DNA of 64,000 nucleotides from DATBGO01 sp050011895 (GCA_050011895.1 JBEKIF010000020.1:10882-74881), one strand, 5' to 3'. Positions 43,076 through 51,892 are shown, counted from the first letter of the stretch. The notes: generated by a model from the sequence alone, not told the origin. Numbers and translations are program-made.

Positions 43076-43732
43076 TCAGCGTGCGGCGATAGCGTGGCAG
43101 GCTCGGCTGAAATCGGCGGCCGAGCCGTACTGCAGCGTCAAAGTGGCGGTGCCCGCGTCAGCGGTCGAAGTCGTGGTCCTGATTGCCCCGCGCGGCGTGA
43201 AGACCTCGGTGAAGGAGTTGTCGGGGCTGGCGAGCGCCAAGACGGGCCCTTGCCACATCCCGTGAAACGCGACAACCCAGCCAGCGGGCAGCGGCGTCGG
43301 CGAGCCACCGGTCAGGTCGATATTGGTCTTCGCCCCGTTCGTGCTCAGCCAGGAATGCACGGCACCGCTCAGCTTAAACGAGTATGTCTGCCCGCTCTCG
43401 GTGCACATCTTCGCGCTGCCATGCAGGGTGTCGCAGCCGCCCTGCATGCTGCAGTCTGGCCTGCCGTTGCTGCCGATGAGCCCGCCCCGCAGATTGGCCG
43501 CCAGCACATACCGGCCGCCGTTACTCGCCTTGACCTGGCCGTAGCCATCCCAGCTCTCCAGCGGCGTGAATCTGCCGCCGATATGGAGCGCCCACGGCGT
43601 GGGCAGCACATCGACAAACACCAGCACGAAGACCAGCAGCACGAGGAGCGTAAGGCAGCCGAACCGGCGGCGCTGGCGCGGAGGGCGGTCGCGCCTGCGC
43701 AGCCGGGTACCGCGCGGCGGGCTTGGCTGCAT
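43076..43732 (-). CDS. hypothetical membrane-anchored exported protein
   Basis: I do not recognise this 218-residue protein. A strongly basic N-terminus (RRRDRPPRQRRR) precedes one membrane helix (about 26-42). The exported part is beta-rich and has Cys in DCSMQGGCDTLHG and KMCTES plus one near the end (SRACHAI), so disulfides are possible. It is convergent with the redox operon and 23 bases downstream of the hydrolase gene on the same strand. Confidence 0.75.
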   Translation of the reverse strand: MQPSPPRGTRLRRRDRPPRQRRRFGCLTLLVLLVFVLVFVDVLPTPWALHIGGRFTPLESWDGYGQVKASNGGRYVLAANLRGGLIGSNGRPDCSMQGGCDTLHGSAKMCTESGQTYSFKLSGAVHSWLSTNGAKTNIDLTGGSPTPLPAGWVVAFHGMWQGPVLALASPDNSFTEVFTPRGAIRTTTSTADAGTATLTLQYGSAADFSRACHAIAAR

Positions 43733-43755
43733 GGGGCCTCCTGCCCGAAACCTCG

Positions 43756-44532
43756 CTATGCCACGGCGTTCGGACTGGCCGCCACGGACACGGCCGCGCG
43801 GGCCCAGGCGCCGATCCGGTCGATCAGCGCCGCGGACGCTGAAGACTCGGCATGGCCGAAGCCAGGCTCAAGCCACAGTTCCTTGGGCTCACCCGCCGCC
43901 TCGTACAGCCTGCGGGCGTGCTGGACAGGGAAGAAATTGTCCTTGTCACCGTGGACGATCAGCAGCGGCACCGGGGCGATCCTGGACGCCGCCTCGTCGG
44001 GCGGCATCGGCACCGGGTCCCACCGCTGCGGCGAGATCCTGGTGTTCAGGAAGGTCCTGGAGACCAGCCGGCCAGCGCGGTGCTCGATCGCCAGGTGCAC
44101 CCGGCGCATCATCTTGGTGCCGCGGTAGTACCACCAGCCAGGACCGCTGACCGAGACCACCGCGTCGGTGCCGCCGAGCAGGGCGGCGTGCCGCAGCGCG
44201 ATCGAGGCGCCCATGGAGAAGCCCACCGTCGCGATCCGCCGGTAGCCGAGCTCACGGGCGTAGGCAACCGCCACATCGAGGTCCCTGATCTCGCGGTCGC
44301 CCAGCGTGGTGAGCCCCCCTGACCTGCCGTGCCCGCGGAAGTCGAAGGTCACCACGCCGCCATGCCGGTTCAGCCTGGTGGCGATCCCCCAGACCGCCGC
44401 GCGCTGCCAGTGCAGGGTGAAGCCGTGCGCCTGCACGATTCCCAGGCCCTTGTCCCCAGGCAGATGGACGGCCTCGATCGCAATGCCGTCCTTGGTCACG
44501 AGGGTCTGGGCTTTCGTTACCGGCGGGCTCAT
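43756..44532 (-). CDS. alpha/beta hydrolase
   Basis: A cytoplasmic serine hydrolase of 258 residues. The oxyanion-site segment is VQAHGFTLHW, the nucleophile elbow is GFSMGAS (near residue 104), the acidic residue is in IVHGDKDNFFP (near 200) and the catalytic His in PGFGHAESS (near 230). FDFRGHGRSGG is the usual strand-4 segment. The natural substrate is unknown; esterase or peptidase-like activity on small molecules is expected. Confidence 0.88.
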   Translation of the reverse strand: MSPPVTKAQTLVTKDGIAIEAVHLPGDKGLGIVQAHGFTLHWQRAAVWGIATRLNRHGGVVTFDFRGHGRSGGLTTLGDREIRDLDVAVAYARELGYRRIATVGFSMGASIALRHAALLGGTDAVVSVSGPGWWYYRGTKMMRRVHLAIEHRAGRLVSRTFLNTRISPQRWDPVPMPPDEAASRIAPVPLLIVHGDKDNFFPVQHARRLYEAAGEPKELWLEPGFGHAESSASAALIDRIGAWARAAVSVAASPNAVA

Positions 44533-44655
44533 GCACCTATTCTGCGGGAGAGCCCGGAGTGCCGGCCGCGCCGCCGGGACTTCCCGGGCCGCGGCCGGCT
44601 ACGGCAGGCTGTTGGGGTGCCTGCGGGATCAGCCACGCCGACTGGAGGTCAGCTC

Positions 44656-44745
44656 ATGCCCGTGCTCGACGCATTGATCTCGGCGATCCAAGCCGGCGGA
44701 TCCGGTAGCCCGTGCCGCGCACTCGCTCTCGTCGAGCATTCCTGA
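44656..44745 (+). CDS. 29-residue small ORF coupled to the TPP enzyme
   Basis: ATG 44656 has a strong ribosome site (GGAGGT, 6 bases upstream) and its TGA overlaps the ATG of the TPP enzyme as TGATG. The predicted peptide starts MPVLDALISAIQ and ends ALALVEHS. The TPP gene has no good ribosome site of its own, so translation through this small frame may load ribosomes onto it. The peptide has no runs of one amino acid, so classic attenuation is unlikely. Confidence 0.5.
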   Translation: MPVLDALISAIQAGGSGSPCRALALVEHS

Positions 44746-46664
44746 TGCTGGTCAGCGAGGCAGTCGGCGCCGCGCTGGCCGAGCTTGGCGCCGACACCGT
44801 GTTCGGCGTTGTGGGCAGCGGCAACTTCCACGTGACCAACGCCCTGATCGCCCGCGGCGCGCGGTACATCGCGGCGCGGCACGAGTGCGGCGCCGCCAGC
44901 ATGGCCGACGGATGGGCCAGGACGGCCGGCCGGCCCGGCATCCTCTCAGTGCACCAGGGGCCCGGGCTGACCAACGCGCTCACCGGGATCACCGAGGCCG
45001 CCAAGAGCCGCACCCCGCTGCTGGTCCTGGCGGCCGACGTCGCCGCTTCGGCAACCAGGTCCAGCTTCCGCATTGACGTCGCCGCGATCGCCGCCGCCAT
45101 CGGCGCGGTGCCGGCCCGGCTGCACTCTGCCGATTCCGCCGTCGACGATACCGTCCGCGCATACCGGACGGCGGCGGACGAGCGCCGCACCGTGCTGCTC
45201 GCGTTGCCGCTTGACGTGCAGGCCGGACAGTGCGCGGCAGCAGCAGTCAGGCCGGCTGCCGCAGTCCGGGGTGCGCCGGGACCGGCCGGGCAGCCGGGTG
45301 CGCCGGGACCGGCCGGGCAGCGGGGTGCGGCTGCTCCCGACGGGCAGGGAGGTGCCGGACCGGGCGGGCAGCGGGGTGCGGCTGCTCCCGACGGCAAGAG
45401 CGGTGCGGGACCGGCTGCGGAGACCGTTATAGCCCTCGCCGATGCGCTGGTGCGAGCCCGGCGGCCGGTGTTCATCGCCGGGCGCGGCGCACGAATCGCA
45501 GGCGCCAGGGCCGGCCTTGAGGCGCTGGCAGATGCCTGCGGGGCCCTGCTGGCCACGTCGGCGGCGGCAAAGGGGCTGTTCCGCGGCAGCGCGTGGGATC
45601 TCGACGTGAGCGGCGGCTTCGCCTCGCCGCTGGCCGCCGAGCTGATCCAGGGTGCCGACCTGGTGGTCGGGTGGGGCTGCTCGCTGAACATGTGGACGCT
45701 CCGGCACGGCACGCTGATCGGCCCTGGCGCCATTGTCGCCCAGGTTGACAGCGACGCCGCTCAGCTGGGCGCGCACCGGCCGGTCGATGTGGCCGTCACC
45801 GGCGACGTCGCGGCAACCGCCCGGGCCGTCGCCGGCCTGCTGACAGGCGAGCGCCTGCAGCAGGCTTTTCTTGATCGTGGTGGATCGGTGGGCTCCGGGC
45901 CCCCCCAACCAACCACGATCAAGAAACCTGGAGCACTCCTGCCGGGGAGCGCAGGTGAGCCTGGGGCTGGAGGTGCGGGCGGGAGGCCGGAAGGCGGCCG
46001 GCTGGGTGGTTACCGGTCGGCAGAGCTTCGGGACAGGCTCGCCCGCGAGGTCCGCTGGCGCGACGTGCCGTTTACCGACGAGAGCGACGCCACGGCCATC
46101 GACCCGCGCGCGCTGTCGATCGCCCTTGACGACATGCTCCCCGAGCAGCGGACCGTGGCGGTGGACTCGGGCAACTTCATGGGTTACCCGAGCATGTACC
46201 TGTCGGTGCCCGACCAGGATGGCTTCTGCTTCACCCAGGCCTACCAGTCGATCGGGCTCGGGCTCGGCTCAGCGATCGGCGCGGCGATCGCGCGGCCGGA
46301 CCGGCTGACCGTGGCCGCGCTCGGCGACGGCGGCGCGCTGATGGGCATCAGCGAGCTGGAAACGGTGGTCAGGCTGGGCCTGCCGATGCTGATCGTCGTC
46401 TACGACGACGAGGCGTACGGGGCCGAGGTGCACCACTTCGGCCCGGACGGGTACCCGCTTGGCACCGTCAGGTTCCCGGCGGCCGACATCGGCGCGATCG
46501 CGCGGGGTTTCGGCTGCGAGGGCCTGACCGTCCGGTCGCTCGCCGACCTGGACCCGGTCCGGTCCTGGCTGAGCGGTCCGAGAGACCGGCCGCTGGTGAT
46601 CGACGCGAAGATCACCTCCGCGCACGGGTCGTGGTGGCTCGAGGAAGCGTTCCGCGGTCACTGA
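44745..46664 (+). CDS. thiamine pyrophosphate enzyme (acetolactate synthase-like) with low-complexity insertions
   Basis: A 639-residue ThDP enzyme. The N-terminal domain has the catalytic Glu in AARHECGAASMADGWAR and HQGPGLTNALTGI. The C-terminal domain has the cofactor motif ALGDGGALMGISELE ... VVYDDEAYG, where the metal-binding Asn is Asp. Residues about 165-225 are collagen-like G-x-y repeats (GAP, GPA, GQR), and residues about 375-395 come from a palindromic DNA element. Insertions sit between domains, so the fold may survive. A GTG at 44712 is an alternative start. The reaction is not certain; benzoylformate, oxalyl-CoA or acetolactate enzymes are relatives. Confidence 0.82.
   Translation: MLVSEAVGAALAELGADTVFGVVGSGNFHVTNALIARGARYIAARHECGAASMADGWARTAGRPGILSVHQGPGLTNALTGITEAAKSRTPLLVLAADVAASATRSSFRIDVAAIAAAIGAVPARLHSADSAVDDTVRAYRTAADERRTVLLALPLDVQAGQCAAAAVRPAAAVRGAPGPAGQPGAPGPAGQRGAAAPDGQGGAGPGGQRGAAAPDGKSGAGPAAETVIALADALVRARRPVFIAGRGARIAGARAGLEALADACGALLATSAAAKGLFRGSAWDLDVSGGFASPLAAELIQGADLVVGWGCSLNMWTLRHGTLIGPGAIVAQVDSDAAQLGAHRPVDVAVTGDVAATARAVAGLLTGERLQQAFLDRGGSVGSGPPQPTTIKKPGALLPGSAGEPGAGGAGGRPEGGRLGGYRSAELRDRLAREVRWRDVPFTDESDATAIDPRALSIALDDMLPEQRTVAVDSGNFMGYPSMYLSVPDQDGFCFTQAYQSIGLGLGSAIGAAIARPDRLTVAALGDGGALMGISELETVVRLGLPMLIVVYDDEAYGAEVHHFGPDGYPLGTVRFPAADIGAIARGFGCEGLTVRSLADLDPVRSWLSGPRDRPLVIDAKITSAHGSWWLEEAFRGH
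45867..45926. repeat. palindromic element, family copy 2, within the TPP gene
   Basis: Perfect 15-base arms TTTCTTGATCGTGGT (45867-45881) and its complement (45912-45926) enclose a second G/C stem (GGTGGG with CCCAACC). The arrangement and the GATCGTGGTT flank match the element at 21982-22041. Its length is a multiple of three and it leaves the reading frame open. Confidence 0.8.
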
Positions 46665-46688
46665 GCCGAAGATGGCCGGCACGCGCAC

Positions 46689-46730
46689 GGCCGGGGCACC
46701 CGCGGGGGCCGATCCGCGGGTGCCCCGGCC
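46689..46730. terminator. bidirectional terminator hairpin
   Basis: GGCCGGGGCACCCGCGG (46689-46705) pairs perfectly with 46714-46730 across an 8-base loop. It lies between the convergent TPP and amt genes, 25 bases after one stop and 22 before the other. No U-tract follows, which is common in high-GC actinomycetes. Confidence 0.85.
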
Positions 46731-46751
46731 GAGTCCCGGGTGTAGGTCAGG

Positions 46752-48185
46752 TCATTGGTGGTGGTGCTCCTCCGCCAGCACCTTGTCGTGTTCGTGCGGG
46801 TCGTGATGGTGGTCACCTGGCTCGCCGGGGATCTCGCCGAACTCGGCTTCGGCCTCTGGCTCCTCCATCGGGTAGGCCACCTCGCCGTGGACGAGGATGT
46901 CGCCGGCCCGCAGCTCGTTGTCAGGCATCCGCAGCTTCATGAACAGCCCGATGCCGCGCAGCAGCAGGAACGTCACCAGGCCATCCCAGACGATCACGGT
47001 GAGCGCCGCGCCCGCCTGGATCAGCAACTGCTTCGGGTGACCGTAGAACAGGCCGGCGGTCGTGACGTTCGCGTTCTTCCCGAGACCGAGGTAGACGATC
47101 ATCTTCGGGTCGGCGAGCAGCCCGACCAGCAGGCCGCCGAACAGCCCGGCGAAGCCGTGCGTATAGACCACCCCGAGGGCATCATCCACCCTGTTGAACG
47201 GCCAGACCTTCCGCGGCAGGTAACTGAACAGCCCCCAGACCGCAGCCGAGGTGACCAGGCCGATGACGATCGCGCCGACGCCGTTGACGTAGCCGGCCGC
47301 GGGCGTGATGCCGACCAGGCCGCAGATCATGCCGTTCACGCCGCCAAGGAAGGTCGGCTTCTTCTCCTTGCCGAACGACATGTCCATGATGATCCAGGTC
47401 ATCATCGCGACTGCGGTGGCGAGGTTGGTGTTGACCACGGCCGCGGTGGCGTCGGCGCCCGCGAAGTACGGGTCACCGCCGTTGAAGCCGTTCCAGCCCA
47501 GCCACAGGATCCCGGCACCGACCGCGACGAACAGCAGGTTGTTCGGTACCGCCTTCTCGCGGTCCCGCTGCAGCCGCGGCCCGACCACCGCTGCCGCCAC
47601 GAAGCCGGAGACGCCTGCCGCCAGGTGGATCACGTAGCCGCCACTGAAGTCCAGCGCGCCCTTCTGCGCCCAGAAGCCGCCGCCCCAGAGCAGGAACGCG
47701 TTGACCGCGTAGGCGAAAGTGATCCAGAGCGGCACGAAGAGCAGCCAGACCTTGAACTTGATCCGGCCGATCACGCTGCCGATGAACAGGATGGGCGTGA
47801 TCGCCGCGAACACAAACTGGAAGTAGACGAGTGAGCCCTCAGGGAACCTGAACTTCGGCATCAGCCCGTTGAGCAGCGGGATGTTGGCTTGCGCCTGCTC
47901 GCCACCCGAGCCCACCACGGTGCCGGGCTTGCCGAGGAAGTCGTAGCTGCCACTATGGATCCACGGCGTCCCGAAGCCCATCTTGAAGGCCCACAGGACC
48001 CACACGATCAGGGTCAGCGCGAAGGCGCTGAACACCATCATCATGGTGTTCACGGCCCATTTGCGCTGCACGATCCCGCCGTACAGGACCGCGAGCGCTG
48101 GGATGCTCATCAGGCCGACGAGGGTTGCCGCTGTCAACTGCCAGGCGTTGTCGCCGGAACTTAGCCAGCTCGAATAGGGACCCAT
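46752..48185 (-). CDS. amt: ammonium transporter with His-rich C-terminal tail
   Basis: An Amt/MEP/Rh-family channel of 477 residues with about eleven membrane helices. Family segments are GGYVIHLAAGVSGF (with the first pore His near 186), LWLGWNGFNGG, VVNTNLATA and ALGVVYTHGFAGLFGG (second pore His near 340). The cytoplasmic tail ends in HHHDPHEHDK and EEHHHQ, which could bind metal. glnK and glnD are not adjacent, so it is a stand-alone copy. A GlnR-type box upstream suggests nitrogen control. Confidence 0.95.
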   Translation of the reverse strand: MGPYSSWLSSGDNAWQLTAATLVGLMSIPALAVLYGGIVQRKWAVNTMMMVFSAFALTLIVWVLWAFKMGFGTPWIHSGSYDFLGKPGTVVGSGGEQAQANIPLLNGLMPKFRFPEGSLVYFQFVFAAITPILFIGSVIGRIKFKVWLLFVPLWITFAYAVNAFLLWGGGFWAQKGALDFSGGYVIHLAAGVSGFVAAAVVGPRLQRDREKAVPNNLLFVAVGAGILWLGWNGFNGGDPYFAGADATAAVVNTNLATAVAMMTWIIMDMSFGKEKKPTFLGGVNGMICGLVGITPAAGYVNGVGAIVIGLVTSAAVWGLFSYLPRKVWPFNRVDDALGVVYTHGFAGLFGGLLVGLLADPKMIVYLGLGKNANVTTAGLFYGHPKQLLIQAGAALTVIVWDGLVTFLLLRGIGLFMKLRMPDNELRAGDILVHGEVAYPMEEPEAEAEFGEIPGEPGDHHHDPHEHDKVLAEEHHHQ

Positions 48186-48491
48186 AAAGCCTCCCGGGGG
48201 CGGTGCCGCATCGTGTCGGTCAGGACTGCTCTATGTGTCCCATGGGCGGGTTTCGGCCATGTTTCCCGGTTGTTACGCCGGCGGCAACAGATCTGGTCCC
48301 GCGGCTGATTGTGTTAACTTCCCGTTTCCTGATGTCCCTGGCGGTGCTGCGACCACTCCCCGGCCGGACTGGCCATCAGCTCCCCATCGGCCCGGGGCCG
48401 CAGGTAGGCCGGGCAACGCGGTACCGCTGAGCAGCCTGACCGGCGTGGTCTCGGCCAAACTTGATGCCCTGCACCGGAGTGCCGGGATATC
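48186..48491. other. divergent intergenic region between amt and MFS genes
   Basis: This 306-base gap holds the GlnR-type box (48250-48276) listed separately. Hexamers suitable for an MFS promoter were not clear. No gene seen. Confidence 0.5.
48250..48276 (-). promoter_or_regulatory. GlnR-type binding site upstream of amt
   Basis: On the minus strand, GTAAC-N6-GAAAC-N6-GAAAC occurs at 48276-48250. The first two half-sites match the actinomycete GlnR consensus gTnAC-n6-GAAAC, and a third GAAAC keeps the same phase. The site is about 65-90 bases before the amt start, a position typical for activation under nitrogen limitation. Confidence 0.65.
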
Positions 48492-49826
48492 GTGACGCTG
48501 ATGCACGAACAGGATACTGGGAGTAATCCAGACGGAACGTCCCACATCGGCCGAGCCACCTTCGGCGACGTGTTCGCGGTCGGCGAGTTCCGCGTGCTAT
48601 GGATCTGCCAGGTGCTCTCGGTCCTCGGCGATCAGCTGGCCAGGGTCGCGCTGACGCTGCTGGTCTACGACCGCACTCATTCACCGCTGCTCGCGGCTGT
48701 CACTTTTGCGGCGAGCGTGGTGCCGACCTTCGTCGGCGGGGTCGCCCTGGCGGGTCTCGCCGACCGGCTCCCCCGCCGACGCGTCATGATCACTTGTGAT
48801 CTGGCCCGAGCCGTGGGCGTCCTCGCCATGGCTGTGCCGGGAGTGCCGCTGGCTGCATTAGTGGCCCTGCTCTTCACGGTGACCATGATCGGGACACCGT
48901 TCACATCCGCGCGCGCGGCCGTCTATCCGGAAATCCTGTCCGCAGACCGGTACGTGCTCGGCAGCGCCGTGACGCTGACCACCTACCAGCTGGCCCAGGT
49001 GATCGGATTCGCGGCCGGCGGGGCGATCGTCGGGTTCGTCGGCGTGCGCACGTCGCTGCTGGCCGACGCCGCGACGTTCGCCGCATCGGCGCTGTTCATC
49101 CGGATCTGGGTAGGTGAGAGGCCAGCCTCCAGGCCGCCGCAGGAAGACGGCCCGTCACACCTGGCAGACCTGATCGGGGGCGTGCGGCTCGTGTTCGCCC
49201 GCCCGGGCTTGCGCACCCCGATGCTGCTCGGCTGGCTCGCCGCCTTCTATAACGCGCCCGAGGGCGTAGCGGCCCCGCTGGCCCAGTCGCTGCATGCCGG
49301 GACTGCGGCCGTCGGGCTGATTCTCGCTGCCGCGGCGCTCGGCGCCTCGGTGGGCGCTGTCGCTTTCAGCCGCCTGGTCCGGCCGTCAGCGAGGCTCAGC
49401 TGGATGCGCCCGCTGGCCATTGCCTCGTGCGCCGTGCTGACCCTGTTCGCGCTGCGGCCCGGCCTGCCGCTCACGCTGGCCATCCTGTTCTGCTCGGGCG
49501 TGTTCGACTGCTTCCAGGTAGCGGCGAGCGCGGCGTTCGTCACCACTGCGCCGGTCGCGCACCGCAGCCAGGCATTCGGCCTTGCTCAGGCAGGAATGAG
49601 CCTGGGCCAGGGCACCGCAATGATCCTGGCCGGTGCCGCGGCAGAGCACTTCGCATCTGCGACGGTGATCGCGGTGGCTGGCGCACTTGGCACCGTCACC
49701 GCAGTAGCGGTCGCTGCCTCCGGGCCATCCAGGCAGCAGCAGGCGCCGGTGTCCTTATGCGCCGAGCTAATGGATCAACCCGGCTCGCAGGACCTGACGT
49801 GCCAGGCGTCCGACAGGCTCTCCTAG
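48492..49826 (+). CDS. MFS transporter
   Basis: A 444-residue major facilitator with about twelve helices and the enterobactin-exporter-like (DUF/EntS) pattern: FRVLWICQVLSVLGDQLARVAL near the start, the A-motif-like GLADRLPRRRVMI after helix 2 and AFYNAPEGVAAP in the second half. GTG 48492 is used (GGAG 12 bases upstream); ATG 48501 is an alternative. Export of a siderophore, drug or metabolite is likely; the substrate is unknown. Confidence 0.87.
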   Translation: MTLMHEQDTGSNPDGTSHIGRATFGDVFAVGEFRVLWICQVLSVLGDQLARVALTLLVYDRTHSPLLAAVTFAASVVPTFVGGVALAGLADRLPRRRVMITCDLARAVGVLAMAVPGVPLAALVALLFTVTMIGTPFTSARAAVYPEILSADRYVLGSAVTLTTYQLAQVIGFAAGGAIVGFVGVRTSLLADAATFAASALFIRIWVGERPASRPPQEDGPSHLADLIGGVRLVFARPGLRTPMLLGWLAAFYNAPEGVAAPLAQSLHAGTAAVGLILAAAALGASVGAVAFSRLVRPSARLSWMRPLAIASCAVLTLFALRPGLPLTLAILFCSGVFDCFQVAASAAFVTTAPVAHRSQAFGLAQAGMSLGQGTAMILAGAAAEHFASATVIAVAGALGTVTAVAVAASGPSRQQQAPVSLCAELMDQPGSQDLTCQASDRLS

Positions 49827-50246
49827 TTAGCTCCAGCCGGTGGTCCTCATCTCCGCCTCCCTCCGCCACGTCCCGGATCATGTGCAGCCCGCGGCCGTAG
49901 CCCCGCGGCCGTACCGCGCCTTCGTGATTAGCTCCAGCCGGTGGTCCTCATCTCCGCCTCCCTCCGCCACGTCCCGGATGATGTGCAGCGCCGCGGCCGT
50001 GCCGCGCCTTCGTGATTAGCTCCAGCCGGTGGTCCTCATCTCCGCCTCCCTCCGCCACGTCCCGGATCATGTGCAGCGCCGCGGCCGTGCCGCGCCTTCG
50101 TGATTAGCTCCAGCCGGTGGTCCTCATCTCCGCCTCCCTCCGCCACGTCCCGGATCATGTGCAGGCCCCGCGGCCGTGCCGCGCCTTCGTGATCAGCTCC
50201 AGCCGGTGGTCTTCATCTGCGCCTCCCTCCGCTGCGTGACGCATCC
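49827..50246. repeat. tandem array of 88-base units, four and a half copies
   Basis: Units start at 49827, 49928, 50016, 50104 and 50193, giving lengths of 101, 88, 88 and 89 bases and a partial last copy. Each begins TTAGCTCCAGCCGGTGGTC (last copy TCAGC) and ends near GCGCCTTCGTGA. The first copy contains an extra duplication of CCGCGGCCGTA-type sequence. The middle copies differ at one or two bases; the fifth is more divergent. An 88-base period shifts frame each time, so it is not a protein repeat. Confidence 0.92.
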
Positions 50247-50518
50247 TTACATAACCTGCATGTTGCTGATGACACTTTCCCAATTGCAACGTGTGAGACA
50301 GTTTCCAGCCATCAATACTTCACGAACTGGGTTCTAACAGTCGATACTGGCAGAAGAGTACGTTAGGTAATTTAGGGTAACAAGTACAGATTGACAGCAT
50401 CGAGTGACGCACTATTGACAGCGAGTACACTGAATCTGCAAGAATGCGCCCTAAACATTCGCAGATCCTGCCTCAGGCAGCTTCGCCCGGACCCAGCCGG
50501 CTCGCCCTGGAGGAGTGT
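50247..50518. other. AT-rich leader region before the diguanylate cyclase
   Basis: This stretch is clearly AT-richer than its surroundings. It has two direct copies of TTGACAGC (50391 and 50415), 24 bases apart, just upstream of the gene. Either could be a -35 element or a regulator site; no convincing -10 at 17 bases was found. No gene seen. Confidence 0.45.
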
Positions 50519-51856
50519 ATGAACGTCGCCCGGCGCAGTGCTCTGCACGGGCGCAGACTTGCTCCCAGGACCTGGGAGATCTGGGACATGCCCCGGTGGC
50601 TGGCCGCCTTCGTCGTGCTGGTCGTAGCGCTCTATGTGGCAGCCATCGGCCGCGCCGCCAATGGCACAGTGCTGCACCTTGGCGATATCGGCTTGTTCTG
50701 CCTCCTGCTGGCCTGCAGCGCCACGACGGTGGAGATGACCCGGCGGGCGGGCGAGAACGTGGGCCTGGTCAAGGACGTCTACGGGGTGTGGGAGCTGCCC
50801 GTCGCGATCCTGCTCCCGCCGGTATACGCGCTGATCGCGCCCATCCCACGGGTTGTATTGTCACAATTGCGCGTCCGGCGGGTGCCCACCTACCGCAGGG
50901 TGTTCACCGGCGCCTCGATCGGCCTGTCCTACGGCTGCGCCTCGTGGGTCTTCCACTCAGGCCTCCGGACAGCCATCGCCCCGGTGGCAATCCAGGGCGG
51001 GCAGACCGCGAAGCTGATCCTAGCGGTGGCGGCCTGCGGCGCGATCCAATGGGCGGTCAACAACAGCCTGGTACTGCCCGCCGTCAAGGGCGCGCATCCG
51101 ACGGTCCGGGTCCGCGACATGCTTTTCGGCCGTGAGCCGCTCCACAACGACATCACCGAGCTCTGCGTGGCCGTCCTGGTCACGATAGGCGTGGCGATCA
51201 GCGTGGTCACCCTCGCGTTCGCGCTTCCCCTCGTCACCCTGCTGCAGCGGTCCTTCCGGCACGCTCAGCTAGTCAACGACTCGCGGATCGACGGCAAGAC
51301 CGGCCTGCTCAACGCTGGTACCTGGGACCGGGAGGCAGGCGCCGAAGTCGCCCGCGCGCTGCGCACCAGATCCGCTCTGGCCGTGGCCCTGATCGACATC
51401 GACAACTTCAAGATGGTCAATGACAGTTACGGTCATCTGGCCGGCGACCGCGCCCTGACTGCGGTGGCCAGTACCGTCAAGATCTTCCTGCGGGAATATG
51501 ACCTGGTCGGCCGCTTCGGCGGCGAGGAATTCGCCGTGCTGCTCCCGCAGACCAGCGAACTGGATGCGTGGCGTATCGCCGAGCGCATGCGCGCGCAGGT
51601 GGCCGAGGTACCCATCGAGGTCGGCGACAAATCCCGCGCAGAGACCATCACGCTGACTGTCTCGGTAGGCCTGGCGACCATGGACGCCAGCACCAGCGAG
51701 CTCACCGACCTGCTGGCGGCAGCGGACGTCGCCCTGTACCGCGCCAAGCATGCCGGACGGAACCAGGTGCGGATGGCCGGCCGCACCGAAGAGCCGACCG
51801 CGACGTGCGCCGGGCCGGCTGCCCCCCAGGACCAGGGTGACGTCGCGGACCAGTAG
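50519..51856 (+). CDS. membrane diguanylate cyclase (GGDEF)
   Basis: A 445-residue enzyme that makes cyclic di-GMP. ATG 50519 has GGAGGAG just upstream. The N-terminal half has about six hydrophobic segments forming a membrane sensor, with no named domain that I recognise. The GGDEF domain (about 255-420) has DGKTGLLNAGTW, the substrate segment IDIDNFKMVNDSYGHLAGD, the active-site GGEEF and an inhibitory site RxxD (REYD) exactly five residues before it. It should be active and product-inhibited. Confidence 0.92.
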   Translation: MNVARRSALHGRRLAPRTWEIWDMPRWLAAFVVLVVALYVAAIGRAANGTVLHLGDIGLFCLLLACSATTVEMTRRAGENVGLVKDVYGVWELPVAILLPPVYALIAPIPRVVLSQLRVRRVPTYRRVFTGASIGLSYGCASWVFHSGLRTAIAPVAIQGGQTAKLILAVAACGAIQWAVNNSLVLPAVKGAHPTVRVRDMLFGREPLHNDITELCVAVLVTIGVAISVVTLAFALPLVTLLQRSFRHAQLVNDSRIDGKTGLLNAGTWDREAGAEVARALRTRSALAVALIDIDNFKMVNDSYGHLAGDRALTAVASTVKIFLREYDLVGRFGGEEFAVLLPQTSELDAWRIAERMRAQVAEVPIEVGDKSRAETITLTVSVGLATMDASTSELTDLLAAADVALYRAKHAGRNQVRMAGRTEEPTATCAGPAAPQDQGDVADQ

Positions 51857-51892
51857 GCAGTCCGGCGCGCGGCGCGGACCAGTAGGCAGGCC

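Noticed and set aside
49827..50246. CRISPR array
   Set aside because: Units are contiguous 88-base repeats without unique spacers, and no cas genes are present.
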